In this document: piece after piece, positions 44,104 through 53,079 of the stretch | How positions within the stretch are numbered: position 1 is the first letter of the stretch | Layout of the letters: the number at the start of each line of letters is the position of its first letter | Assembly: GCA_017307275.1 (NCBI GenBank) | Contig: JAFKFK010000030.1 | Coordinates: forward strand, 1 to 64,000 | Direction of reading: 5' to 3' | DNA: 64,000 bases | From: Alphaproteobacteria bacterium | Lineage (GTDB): Bacteria; Pseudomonadota; Alphaproteobacteria; Reyranellales; Reyranellaceae | Notes under the pieces: generated by a model | What the model saw: only the letters and a program-made list of their open reading frames with translations | Database searches by the model: none | Told to the model about the DNA's origin: nothing | Translations under genes and position numbers: made by a program

Positions 44104-45948
44104 TTATGCCGCCTGAGGGCGGTACATCGCGTCGATTTCGTTCTTGTACTTCTTGTTCACGAAGCTGCGCTTCAGCTTCATGGTCGGCGTCAGCTCCTCG
44201 TCCTCGGGCGTAAGCTGCTGCTCGATCAGGAAGAAGCGCTTGATGGTTTCGACACGGGCGAGGTTTGTGTTGACCCGCTCGATCTCGGCCCAGATCAGGT
44301 CCTGCACTTCCTTGCTGCGGCAGAGGCTCGCGTAGTTCGTAAAGGGCACGTCGAGGTCCTGCGCATACTTCTCGACCGTCTCGCGTTCGATCATGACGAG
44401 GCAGGTGAGATACGCCCGCTTGTCGCCGATCACGACGGCGTCGCTGATATAGGGCGAGAACTTGAGCTGGTTCTCGATTTCGGAAGGCGTGACGTTCTTG
44501 CCGCCGGCCGTAATGATGATGTCCTTCATCCGGTCGGTGATCTTGATGTAGCCCTCATTATCGATCGAGCCGACATCGCCGGTGTGCAGCCATCCGTCCT
44601 TGTCGACCGTCTCCGCCGTCTTTTCCGGCTGGTTGAGATAGCCCATGAAGACGAAATCGCCTTTGATCAGGATCTCGCCCTGCGGTGAGATTTTCACTTC
44701 GCCATAAGGCACCGACTTGCCGACCGTACCGAGCTTGACGGCATTGGCCGGCATCGCCGTCGCCAGTCCGCAATTCTCCGTCTGGCCATAGACCTCGTAC
44801 ATGTCGAGGCCCATCGCCAGGTACCAGCGGATCAACTCGGGCGAGATCGGGGCCGCGCCGGTGAACAGCCAGCGGCAGCGATCCAGGCCGATCATCTTGC
44901 GCATGTTCTTCAGCACCAGCCAGTAGGCGGCCTCGAACTTGAGCTTTTGGATCGCCGACGGCTCGCGCCGTTCGAGGCGGGCGTCGGCCACGGCATATCC
45001 GGCATCGATCGCCTTCTTGTAGGCCCATTGCTGCAGCGGCGTGGCGTCCTTCAGAGCGATCATCATGCCGGCGTAGAACTTCTCCCACACGCGCGGCACT
45101 GCGCCGAACAAGGTCGGCTGCACTTCCCGGATATTGTCCGGCACCGTCTCGGGGCTCTCGGCGAAATTGCTGCAGACGCCGGTGGCGACGGAGTAGTAGC
45201 TGCCGGCAACGCGCTCGGCGACATGGCACATTGGCAGGAAGGCCAGCCGTTCGTCACCTTCGTACCAGGACAGCGACAGCTCGGGATGCATACAGTTCTG
45301 CATCGTGAAGACGATGTTGCGATGGCTGTGCATCGCGCCCTTGGGCGGCCCGGTCGTGCCCGAAGTGTAAACCAGCACCGCGAGATCGTCGGGCTTGCGC
45401 GAGGCGACCAGTTCGTCGAACAGCGCTTCCTTACCCTGGGCGTAGTTGCGCCCGGTTGCCATGAACTCGTCGAGCGAGACGACCATGGGGTCGTTGAAGG
45501 CGGAGAGACCTTCCATGTCGAAGATGACGATCTTCTTCAGGGTCGGGCAGCGTTCGCGGACCTCCAGTGCCTTGTCGAGTTGTTCGTCGTCCTCGACGAA
45601 CAGCACCGAAGTGCTGGAGTCGTTGATCAGATATTCGACCTGTTTGGCCGAGTCGGTGGGGTAGATACCGGAAGAGACGCCGCCGGCGCAGAGGATGCCG
45701 AAGTCGGCGTAGTTCCATGCCGGTACGGTGTTGGCCAGCACCGAAGCGACATCGCCCGGCCGGAAGCCGATCGAGTGCAGGGCGTAGCTGACCGCACGGG
45801 AGCGCTCCAGCCACTCGTTCCACGAGATCGCGTTCCAGATCCCGAGCAACTTCTCGCGCATCGCGGGCTTGTCGCCGCGCGTCTTGCACGACAGCACGAA
45901 GCTTCGGGGCAGAGTTTCTGCAACAGTCAGGGTCGCTTGCTGGGCCAT
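44104..45948 (-). CDS. Long-chain acyl-CoA ligase (AMP-forming) in the liv operon
   Basis: ANL-superfamily ligase of 614 residues, a longer subtype than the two ligases at 7.5 and 12.9 kb. Motifs are VYTSGTTGPPKGAMHSH, EVYGQTENCG, the hinge ITDRMKDIIITAGGKN and a terminal LTPTMKLKRSFV segment. This resembles bacterial FadD15-type ligases. It lies 15 bases after livF and before the receptor gene, an arrangement seen in clusters importing and activating aromatic or fatty acids. That gives this Liv system a likely carboxylic-acid ligand and not a branched-chain amino acid. Confidence 0.93.
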   Translation of the reverse strand: MAQQATLTVAETLPRSFVLSCKTRGDKPAMREKLLGIWNAISWNEWLERSRAVSYALHSIGFRPGDVASVLANTVPAWNYADFGILCAGGVSSGIYPTDSAKQVEYLINDSSTSVLFVEDDEQLDKALEVRERCPTLKKIVIFDMEGLSAFNDPMVVSLDEFMATGRNYAQGKEALFDELVASRKPDDLAVLVYTSGTTGPPKGAMHSHRNIVFTMQNCMHPELSLSWYEGDERLAFLPMCHVAERVAGSYYSVATGVCSNFAESPETVPDNIREVQPTLFGAVPRVWEKFYAGMMIALKDATPLQQWAYKKAIDAGYAVADARLERREPSAIQKLKFEAAYWLVLKNMRKMIGLDRCRWLFTGAAPISPELIRWYLAMGLDMYEVYGQTENCGLATAMPANAVKLGTVGKSVPYGEVKISPQGEILIKGDFVFMGYLNQPEKTAETVDKDGWLHTGDVGSIDNEGYIKITDRMKDIIITAGGKNVTPSEIENQLKFSPYISDAVVIGDKRAYLTCLVMIERETVEKYAQDLDVPFTNYASLCRSKEVQDLIWAEIERVNTNLARVETIKRFFLIEQQLTPEDEELTPTMKLKRSFVNKKYKNEIDAMYRPQAA

Positions 45949-45963
45949 GCCTTTGCCTCCCGG

Positions 45964-46749
45964 TCAGCGCCAGTTCTTCTTGCGCTTCCAGCGGCGTTCG
46001 CCGCGCGCGCTTTCTTCCTTGGCGCCGAGATAGAACTCCTGGATGTCCTTGCTGCTCATCAGCCGCTCGCAGGTATCGTCCATCACCACGCGGCCGACTT
46101 CGAGCACATAACCGTAGTGCGCCGTTTCCAGCGCCATTTTGGCGTTCTGTTCGACCAGCAGGATCGACACACCCTGTTCGGCATTGACGCGCTTGATGAT
46201 GTTGAAGATTTCCTTCACCAGCAGCGGCGAGAGACCGAGCGACGGTTCGTCGAGCAACAGGAGCTTGGGCCGGTTCATCAGCGCGCGGCTGATGGCGAGC
46301 ATCTGCTGTTCGCCGCCCGACAGCGAGCCGGCGGGCTGGTCGATGCGCTCCTTGAGGCGGGGGAAGTAGCCAAAGACGCGTTCCAGATCCTGGGCGACGC
46401 CGTCCTTGTCGGTGCGCAGGAAGGCACCCATCGCGAGATTTTCGCGAATCGACAGAAACGGGAAGACCTCGCGGCCTTCCGGCACGTGGCTGAGACCGAG
46501 TCGGACGATCTTGTCGGCATCCATGCGCTGGATCGGCTTGCCTTCGAATTCGATCGCGCCCTTCTGCGGATCGAGCACGCCCGAGATCGTCTTCAGGATC
46601 GTCGTCTTGCCGGCGCCGTTGGCGCCGAGCACGGTGATGATCTTGCCGCGTGGCACGGCAAGGCTCACACCGCGGATCGCCATGATCGGGCCGTAGTAGC
46701 TCTCGATGTTGGAGACCTTGAGGATGTCGTCGCTGGCGTCGGGGGGCAT
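45964..46749 (-). CDS. livF: Liv-type ABC transporter ATP-binding protein LivF
   Basis: ATPase of 261 residues: Walker A GANGAGKTT, signature LSGGEQQMLAISRAL, Walker B LLLLDEPSLGLSP, H-loop preceded by VSILLVEQN. The C-terminus has an unusually basic tail (RGERRWKRKKNWR) beyond the normal LivF end. It follows livG by 12 bases and pairs with it as a heterodimer under the LivHM channel. Confidence 0.93.
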   Translation of the reverse strand: MPPDASDDILKVSNIESYYGPIMAIRGVSLAVPRGKIITVLGANGAGKTTILKTISGVLDPQKGAIEFEGKPIQRMDADKIVRLGLSHVPEGREVFPFLSIRENLAMGAFLRTDKDGVAQDLERVFGYFPRLKERIDQPAGSLSGGEQQMLAISRALMNRPKLLLLDEPSLGLSPLLVKEIFNIIKRVNAEQGVSILLVEQNAKMALETAHYGYVLEVGRVVMDDTCERLMSSKDIQEFYLGAKEESARGERRWKRKKNWR

Positions 46750-46761
46750 CGGGAACTCCGC

Positions 46762-47520
46762 TCAGGCGCCGAGATAGGCTGCAATGACGTCGGGGTGCGC
46801 CTGCACTTCGGCGGGCGTGCCGGTGGCCAGCACCTTGCCGTAGTTGAGCGCCAGCACTCGGTCAGAGACACGGTTCACCAGCGACATGTCGTGTTCGACC
46901 ATGAGCACGGTGATCCCGAGTTCGCTCCGGATGTCGCGGATCCAGAACGACATGTCGTCGGTTTCCTCGACGTTGAGGCCCGAGGAGGGCTCGTCGAGCA
47001 GGATCAGTTTGGGCTCCGAGCACAGGGCGCGGGCGACCTCGATCACCTTGCGCACGCCGTAGGGCAGGCCGGCGATCAGCTTCTCGCGGTAAGCCTGCAG
47101 ATCGAGGAACTCGATGACCTCCTCGACCTTGTGGCGATGCTCCTTCTCGGCGCGACGCACCGAGGGAAGGAAGAGCATCTCTTGCCAGAGCTGCGTCGTG
47201 GCGTGGCAGTGCCGGCCGACCAGCAGGTTGGCCAGCATCGTCGCATTCTCGAACAGTTCGATGTTCTGGAAGGTGCGCGCGATGCCGAGCTTGGCGATCT
47301 GATGCGGCGGCACCTCGGTGATGTCGCGGCCCTCGAAGAAAAGCTTGCCCGACGTCGGGTTATAGAGCCGCGAGATCAGGTTGAAGATCGACGTCTTGCC
47401 GGCGCCGTTGGGGCCGATGATGGTGAAGATCTCGCCCTTGGCGACGCTGAAGCTCACGCTGTCGACGGCCTTCAGGCCACCGAACTGCAGCGAGATGCTG
47501 TCTACCGTGAAGAAGCTCAT
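46762..47520 (-). CDS. livG: Liv-type ABC transporter ATP-binding protein LivG
   Basis: ATPase of 252 residues with Walker A GPNGAGKTS, the degenerate signature LPYGVRKVIEVARAL typical of LivG, Walker B LILLDEPSSGLN and VEHDMSLV. Its start overlaps the livM stop by 4 bases, so translation is coupled. Part of a complete importer with livH, livM and livF. Confidence 0.94.
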   Translation of the reverse strand: MSFFTVDSISLQFGGLKAVDSVSFSVAKGEIFTIIGPNGAGKTSIFNLISRLYNPTSGKLFFEGRDITEVPPHQIAKLGIARTFQNIELFENATMLANLLVGRHCHATTQLWQEMLFLPSVRRAEKEHRHKVEEVIEFLDLQAYREKLIAGLPYGVRKVIEVARALCSEPKLILLDEPSSGLNVEETDDMSFWIRDIRSELGITVLMVEHDMSLVNRVSDRVLALNYGKVLATGTPAEVQAHPDVIAAYLGA

Positions 47521-48668
47521 CGATTGCGCTCCGACTTCACGTAGGTCTTCTGTCGCTTGAAGGTCGCCTTCTTGTAGAGCGGGAAGAGCTGGAAGAAGAG
47601 TTTCACCTTGAGCCAGCGCCCGTAGAGCCCGTAAGGCTCGAACAGGATGAACATCATGATGATAAGACCGTAGATCGCGCCCTTGAGGCCGGCAGCCGAC
47701 CCGATCGAGGACATCGTGTCGCGCAGCTTGCCGGCTGCGTCCGAGGCCATGCCGAGCGAGGAAGCGATACCTGCGGCAAGAACCGGAACGTCGTCCTTCA
47801 GCGCCGTCAGGAAAGGATCGACCATGACGATGAAGATCGCGCCGAACACGGCACCGTGGACGCCGAAGGCGCCGCCGATGATGATCACCATGATGAACTC
47901 GATCGAGAGCAGCAGGGTGAACATCTCCGGCGAGATGAAGGTCATCTTGTGGGCGAAGAGCACGCCCGCCAGGCCGGTGATTGCCGCGCTGATCGCGAAC
48001 GACTTCACCTTGTAGGCTGCGAGATCAATGCCCATCGACTTGCCGGCGGTCTCGGAATCACGGATGGCGATGAAGGCGCGGCCGGTCGGCGAACGCAGCA
48101 GGTTCAGCGCCAGCAGGATGCACCCGACCAGGGTAAACAGGCAGAGGAAATAGAAAGCCTCGCCATCGCGCGGCAAGGGGATGCCGACGATGTCGAGCGT
48201 CCTGACACGCATGCCTTCGTTGCCGTGAGTTACCGACTCCCAGCGTGCCAGGATCTCCTCGACGATGAAGGCGAAGGCGATGGTGGCGATCACGAGGTAG
48301 ATGCCTGTCAATCGCAAGGCCGGGAAGCCGACCATAGCGCCGACTATACCGGTGAGAATGGCGGCCGCCGGGAAATAGACGATGAACGGCACGCCGAGCT
48401 TCTGGAGATAGGCTGCCGTATAGGCGCCGATCGCCAGGAAGGCGGCGTGGCCCAGCGACGCCTGGCCGGTGAAACCGGTCAGGATCATCAGCGCGACACC
48501 GACGATCGCATAGATCAGGACAAAGACGACCTGGCTCTGGAGGTAGCTGCCGACCACGAAGGGCAGGGCCGCCAGCACGGCGAGCAGGATGCCGTAGGAC
48601 CACCAATAGCCGCTGTGCTTCAGGATGCGGATATCCTGGTCGTAGTCGGTCTTGAAGATGAAACGCAT
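47517..48668 (-). CDS. livM: Liv-type ABC transporter permease LivM
   Basis: Membrane permease of 383 residues with about eight to ten hydrophobic spans. The conserved GFTGQASLGHAAFLAIGAY is the LivM hallmark, and GRAFIAIRDSETAGKSMGI is the coupling loop. A long soluble N-terminal leader (FKTDYDQDIRILKHSG) and a basic tail of about 40 residues flank the core. It follows livH by 3 bases. Confidence 0.93.
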   Translation of the reverse strand: MRFIFKTDYDQDIRILKHSGYWWSYGILLAVLAALPFVVGSYLQSQVVFVLIYAIVGVALMILTGFTGQASLGHAAFLAIGAYTAAYLQKLGVPFIVYFPAAAILTGIVGAMVGFPALRLTGIYLVIATIAFAFIVEEILARWESVTHGNEGMRVRTLDIVGIPLPRDGEAFYFLCLFTLVGCILLALNLLRSPTGRAFIAIRDSETAGKSMGIDLAAYKVKSFAISAAITGLAGVLFAHKMTFISPEMFTLLLSIEFIMVIIIGGAFGVHGAVFGAIFIVMVDPFLTALKDDVPVLAAGIASSLGMASDAAGKLRDTMSSIGSAAGLKGAIYGLIIMMFILFEPYGLYGRWLKVKLFFQLFPLYKKATFKRQKTYVKSERNR

Positions 48669-48671
48669 GGC

Positions 48672-49547
48672 TCAGACCTTCTTGCGCATGCTGGGGCCAA
48701 ACAGACCCTGCGGCCGGACCAGCAGCACGACCAGGAGCACGATGTAAGGCGCGACGTCTTTCCAGCCCTGGGGCAGGTAGAAGCCAGCCAACGTCTCGAT
48801 GACCCCGATGATCAGCCCGCCGACCAATGCCCCGGGGATCGAGCCGAAGCCGCCCAGGACGGCCGCCGGGAACGCCTTGAGGCCGAGTGCCAGGCCGACG
48901 TTGGAGTGGATGAAGGTGATGGGCGCCAGCAGCACGCCGGCAGTCGCGGCGACCGCGGCACTGATCGCCCAGATCAGCGAGACCACACGCTTCACCGGAA
49001 TGCCCATGTAATAGGCAGCCAGCATGTTCTCGGAAGTTGCGCGCATGGCAGTGCCCATGCGCGTGTAGTTGAAGAAGGCGTACAGCACGGCGCAGAGGAT
49101 CACGGTGGCGACGATCACCGAGAGCTTGTCGTGGGCCAGGACGAGATCGCCGATCTTGAAGACGCCGTTCGAGAAGGGCGTGTCGATCTTGAGATCGTCC
49201 GTGCCCCAGATCATGCCGGCAATGGAGCGCAGGAAATAGCCGAGCCCGATCGTCGCCATGACGATGGAGAACTGTGGATAGCCGAGGATTGGCCGTACCA
49301 GGACGCGTTCGGTCGCCATGCCGAACACCGCCATGCCGCAGACGGCGAACAGGAAGCCGAGCCAGTAGTCTAGGCCGAGCAGGCCGATGAAGGTGAAGAC
49401 GAAGAACCCGCCCATCATCATCAGGTCGCCTTGGGCGAAGTTCACCACCTCGGTCGCTTTGTAGATGAGCACGAAGCCCAAAGCGATCAGGCCATAGACG
49501 CAGCCGAGCGCAATTCCGCTCACGAGCTGCTGGATGAAATCGAGCAT
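48672..49547 (-). CDS. livH: Liv-type ABC transporter permease LivH
   Basis: Membrane permease of 291 residues, first gene of the liv operon. The start region IALGCVYGLIALGFVLIYKA and NFAQGDLMMMGGF are characteristic, and MRATSENMLAAYYMGI is the coupling loop. It is divergent from the acyl-CoA dehydrogenase across a 164-base intergenic region in which I see no clear operator. Confidence 0.94.
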   Translation of the reverse strand: MLDFIQQLVSGIALGCVYGLIALGFVLIYKATEVVNFAQGDLMMMGGFFVFTFIGLLGLDYWLGFLFAVCGMAVFGMATERVLVRPILGYPQFSIVMATIGLGYFLRSIAGMIWGTDDLKIDTPFSNGVFKIGDLVLAHDKLSVIVATVILCAVLYAFFNYTRMGTAMRATSENMLAAYYMGIPVKRVVSLIWAISAAVAATAGVLLAPITFIHSNVGLALGLKAFPAAVLGGFGSIPGALVGGLIIGVIETLAGFYLPQGWKDVAPYIVLLVVLLVRPQGLFGPSMRKKV

Positions 49548-49711
49548 TCTCCCTACCCTGTACTACGGCCGACCAACCTCGCTTTTGTTGCTTGCGGCTC
49601 TAGATTTCGCGAGGCGCGGCAATAAGACTTGTCGGCCATTCGGGAGTCAATGGATTTTCATCCCGGGTGCGCTAGTGTCGATCAATCACACGTTGAGTCG
49701 CGGAGATTTCC

Positions 49712-50884
49712 ATGTCGCTCGCTGAGCTGGTGCGTCCGTCGGGCGGGCCGCCGTCGCCGTTCTATACCGAGGAACACGAGGCGTTTCGGAATACCGTCCG
49801 GCGCTTCGTCGAGCGCGAGATCATGCCCCATGTCGATCAATGGGACGAAGCCGAGGAGTTTCCGCGCGAACTTTATCGCAAAGCCTCTGCTGCAGGGTTG
49901 CTGCAGCTTGGTTTTCCCGAAGCCTATGGCGGCGTGCCGACCGATCCCTTCTTCGGCATCATAAAGGCCGAGGAGATGGCGCGTCACGGCAGCGGCGGGC
50001 TGAACGCCAGCCTCAACAGCCATACGATCGGCTCGCCGCCGATTGCGGCGTTGGGGCCGGAGTGGATGAAGCGCAAGGTGCTGCCCGAGGTCCTTGCCGG
50101 CGAAAAGATCAGCGCGCTCGCCATCACCGAGCCGAGCGGCGGTTCCGATGTCGCCAACCTCAAGACCACCGCGCGGCGCGAGGGCGACCACTATGTGGTC
50201 AACGGCAGCAAGATGTTCATCACCTCCGGCATGCGCGCCGACTACTACACGGTCGCCGTTCGGACCGGCGGCCCTGGCGCCGGCGGTGTTTCGCTGCTGC
50301 TGATCGAGCGCGACCGCGAGGGCTTCCAGCGCACCAAGCTCAAGAAGATGGGGTGGTGGGCGTCGGACACCGCGCAGCTCTTCTTCGACAATGTGAAGGT
50401 TCCGGTCGAGAACCTGATCGGCGAGGAGAATCGCGGCTTCATTGGCATCATGCTGAACTTCAACTCGGAGCGGCTGGGCATGTCGGCCGGCGCCTGTGGC
50501 TTCGCCAAGGTCTGCCTCGACGAGGCAATCGCCTATGCCCGCGAGCGCCATACCTTCGGCAAGCCGCTAATCGCCAATCAGGTGGTCCGCCATCGGCTGG
50601 TCGATATGGCGATGCGGATCAACGCCGTGAAGTCGACTCTCGAGTTGCTGGCATGGCGGGTCGGGCAGGGCGAGAAGCCCGTCGCCGAGATCTGCATGCT
50701 GAAGAATCTCGCGACCTCGACCATGGAGTTCTGCGCCAACGAGGCGATGCAGGTTTTCGGCGGTGCGGGTTACTTGCGTGGCTCCAAGGTCGAGCGCATC
50801 TATCGTGAGACCAAGGTGATGTCGATCGGCGGCGGCTCGGTCGAGATCATGAAGGATCTCGCCGCGCGCCAGATGGGCTTCTGA
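49712..50884 (+). CDS. Acyl-CoA dehydrogenase
   Basis: FAD-dependent alpha,beta-dehydrogenase of an acyl-CoA, 390 residues. The N-terminal helical domain is followed by ALAITEPSGGSDVANLKTTA, the family FAD/substrate motif. The C-terminal motif EAMQVFGGAGYLRGSKVERIYRE is split by me as QVFGGAGYLRG; the residue corresponding to the catalytic Glu is probably in ERIYRETK. GGAGAT precedes the ATG. Two PaaI-type thioesterase genes follow with overlaps, making a three-gene unit that oxidises an acyl-CoA and releases the free acid. Confidence 0.93.
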   Translation: MSLAELVRPSGGPPSPFYTEEHEAFRNTVRRFVEREIMPHVDQWDEAEEFPRELYRKASAAGLLQLGFPEAYGGVPTDPFFGIIKAEEMARHGSGGLNASLNSHTIGSPPIAALGPEWMKRKVLPEVLAGEKISALAITEPSGGSDVANLKTTARREGDHYVVNGSKMFITSGMRADYYTVAVRTGGPGAGGVSLLLIERDREGFQRTKLKKMGWWASDTAQLFFDNVKVPVENLIGEENRGFIGIMLNFNSERLGMSAGACGFAKVCLDEAIAYARERHTFGKPLIANQVVRHRLVDMAMRINAVKSTLELLAWRVGQGEKPVAEICMLKNLATSTMEFCANEAMQVFGGAGYLRGSKVERIYRETKVMSIGGGSVEIMKDLAARQMGF

Positions 50885-51348
50885 TGGCTAAAGACGACCG
50901 CATCGCGCTTTTCCAGCAATGGTTTTCCGACGCGATTCCGCACAACAAGGCGCTGGGACTGAAGGTGATCGGCGTACGCCAGGGCTTTGCGTCGATGGAA
51001 CTGGGCTGGCGTGAGGAATTCGTCGGCAACCCCGAGACCGGCGTGCTGGCGGGCGGTCCGCTGACCGCAATGCTCGACGGCTGCTGTGGCATGGCCGTCG
51101 CCACCATGCTGAAGAAGCCCGAGCCTTTCGCGACGCTCGACCTGCGCATCGACTATGTGCGGCCCGCCGATCCGGGCAAGCCGGTGATCGCCGAGGCCGA
51201 GTGCTATCGCATCACCCGGTCCGTCGCCTTCACGCGCGCCGTTGCCCACCATGGCGACGCCAAGGATCCGATCGCGGCGGCTGCAGGCACCTTCATGCTG
51301 GGCACTAAGGGCAAGGCGACTCGGCCGGCAATGGCGGACAAGAAATGA
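50884..51348 (+). CDS. PaaI-family (hotdog) acyl-CoA thioesterase 1
   Basis: Hotdog-fold thioesterase of 154 residues. The catalytic region GVLAGGPLTAMLDGCCGMA corresponds to the PaaI HGG...D segment; the His before GG is replaced (AGG), so activity may be altered. The RIDYVRPADPGKPVIAEAE stretch forms the typical beta-bulge. The ATG overlaps the preceding stop by one base (TGATG). Confidence 0.85.
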   Translation: MAKDDRIALFQQWFSDAIPHNKALGLKVIGVRQGFASMELGWREEFVGNPETGVLAGGPLTAMLDGCCGMAVATMLKKPEPFATLDLRIDYVRPADPGKPVIAEAECYRITRSVAFTRAVAHHGDAKDPIAAAAGTFMLGTKGKATRPAMADKK

Positions 51349-51806
51349 GCGCTCTCCTCGAACGCCTCGCCGAGGCTCGCAAGGCCGGCGATGTCGGCCG
51401 GCTGGCGGAAGCGATCCCCTATGCGCGCTGGATGCAGATCGCACCGGAGAACGGCACGGGCGAGCTGCTGACCCGCATGCGCTTTCACGATGAGCTGATC
51501 GGCAACACCTTCCTGCCGGCGATCCATGGCGGCACGTTGGGCGCCATGCTGGAGATGGCCGCGATCTTCCATCTCCTGTGGGAGACGGAAACCGAGACGG
51601 TGCCGAAGATCGTCAACATCACGGTGGATTATCTGCGGTCGGCGCGGCCGATGGACGTCATTGCCTGTGCGAAGGTGACCAAGCAGGGCCGCCGCATGGT
51701 GAATGTCTTCGCCGAGGCCTGGCAGGATGATCGCTCCAAGCCGGTCGCTACGGCCAACGCGCACTTCCTGGTGAAGTCCGACGCCGACGCCCCGCCGTCG
51801 CTTTAG
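51345..51806 (+). CDS. PaaI-family (hotdog) acyl-CoA thioesterase 2
   Basis: Second hotdog thioesterase, 153 residues, overlapping the first by an ATGA. Here the classical motif is intact (PAIHGGTLGAMLEMAA) and is followed by ITVDYLRSARPMDVIACAK. A degenerate copy beside an intact one suggests a heteromeric hotdog enzyme. The convergent SRPBCC gene ends 3 bases away. Confidence 0.87.
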   Translation: MSALLERLAEARKAGDVGRLAEAIPYARWMQIAPENGTGELLTRMRFHDELIGNTFLPAIHGGTLGAMLEMAAIFHLLWETETETVPKIVNITVDYLRSARPMDVIACAKVTKQGRRMVNVFAEAWQDDRSKPVATANAHFLVKSDADAPPSL

Positions 51807-51809
51807 GCG

Positions 51810-52307
51810 TCAGCCTAAAGGATTCGCGAGGTCGACGTTGTAACGCCTGGCGTTGGCCTTCATGTAGATGTCGCGGCCCTCGACCGGTCCGCCTCGAACG
51901 GCGGCCGTCACCATATCGAGATAGGTGTGCCATCCCACGGCGTTCAGGCGCACGAACTGCTCCAGCACCGGCAGATGTTCGAGCGTCAGCACGGTGCCGT
52001 CGCCGACGGCGGTGACGGTGAATGTCACATAGGACTCGGGATAGGGAGAAACGGCGTCGCCGGGGTTGTAGACATTCCAGGTGTAGGCGAGCCGTTCCGC
52101 TGGTCGCCATTGGGTCACGATGCCCTTGATATGACCTCCCATCAGCTCGACGGCGCCTCCGGCGTGCGGTTCGATATGGCCGGTGCCATACCAGCCGGGC
52201 AGGCTGCCGGCATCGGCAAGCACCGCCCAGGTCCGCTCCGGCGGCCCGGACATCACACGGTCGAAGCGTACCATCTGCGCATGGGTGAATTGCGCATCGT
52301 CACTCAT
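51810..52307 (-). CDS. SRPBCC-family (START/polyketide cyclase-like) protein
   Basis: Small ligand-binding fold of 165 residues. The start region FDRVMSGPPERTWAVLADAG and IEPHAGGAVELMGGHIKG are typical of AHSA1/SRPBCC proteins. I chose the ATG at 52307, behind GGGAAAG, over upstream ATGs that would collide with the divergent transglutaminase gene. Function unknown; such proteins bind hydrophobic ligands. Confidence 0.78.
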   Translation of the reverse strand: MSDDAQFTHAQMVRFDRVMSGPPERTWAVLADAGSLPGWYGTGHIEPHAGGAVELMGGHIKGIVTQWRPAERLAYTWNVYNPGDAVSPYPESYVTFTVTAVGDGTVLTLEHLPVLEQFVRLNAVGWHTYLDMVTAAVRGGPVEGRDIYMKANARRYNVDLANPLG

Positions 52308-52343
52308 GGACTTTCCCAGCTCTTGCATTAAACAACCCAGCAT

Positions 52344-53072
52344 ATGGATTTCGATTCCCTCAGGACCACCCAGGACGACGTCGTCCGCGATGGCGCCGGC
52401 GTAGAGGCCTATCGCCAGCCGGCAGACCTGATCGATTCAGGACACCCCGAGATCGTTGCCTATGCAAGACGAGTTGCAGGCGAGGGCGGTGACAAAGAAA
52501 GGGCATTGCGCCTCTACTACGCCGTTCGCGACGATCTGCGTTACGACCCCTACAACACGCCAATGAAGCGCGAGGCCTATCGGGCCAGCGCGACGCTCGC
52601 GTCCGGGCACGGCTACTGCGTGAACAAGGCCGGCGTGCTGGCGGCAGTTTGTCGGGCTGCAGGGATCCCGGCGCGGGTCGGCTATGCCGACGTGCGCAAC
52701 CACATGACGACCCAGCGGCTGGCCGAGCTGATGGGCTGCGATGTCTTCTACTATCACGGCTACACCGACGTCTGGCTCGACGGGCGCTGGGTCAAGGCGA
52801 CACCGGCCTTCAATCGCGAGCTGACCGAGAAGTTCGGTCTGAAGCCGCTCGATTGGGATGCTGTGGGCGACTCGATCTATCACCCGTTCGATCTCAGCGG
52901 CCGGCGGCATATGGAGTACCTCGCCTATCGTGGCGTGTTCGCCGATATTCCGTTCGACGAGATCCGCGACGCTTTCCGCCACTACTACCCGCGCATGACT
53001 CGAGCACAGGAAGAAATGCCGTTGGGCGGCGATTTCGGCGCCGAGGGTGCTGCGGAAGCCAAGCCAAAGTGA
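52344..53072 (+). CDS. Transglutaminase-like cysteine protease family protein
   Basis: Protein of 242 residues. The catalytic Cys lies in ASGHGYCVNKAGVLAA near residue 94 and the His in YYHGYTDVWLDGRW near 135. The usual third residue, Asp, is not obvious in WVKATPAFN, where family members often have a D-x-T-x pattern. Predicted cytoplasmic, as no signal is present. It may be a peptidase or amidase and not a crosslinker. The MFS gene begins just after it. Confidence 0.82.
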   Translation: MDFDSLRTTQDDVVRDGAGVEAYRQPADLIDSGHPEIVAYARRVAGEGGDKERALRLYYAVRDDLRYDPYNTPMKREAYRASATLASGHGYCVNKAGVLAAVCRAAGIPARVGYADVRNHMTTQRLAELMGCDVFYYHGYTDVWLDGRWVKATPAFNRELTEKFGLKPLDWDAVGDSIYHPFDLSGRRHMEYLAYRGVFADIPFDEIRDAFRHYYPRMTRAQEEMPLGGDFGAEGAAEAKPK

Positions 53073-53079
53073 CGCCGAC

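Noticed and set aside
44947-47544. An 865-codon open frame on the plus strand opposite the liv genes
   Set aside because: It spans three real minus-strand genes including their boundaries, has no domain and low-complexity charged composition. Shadow frame.
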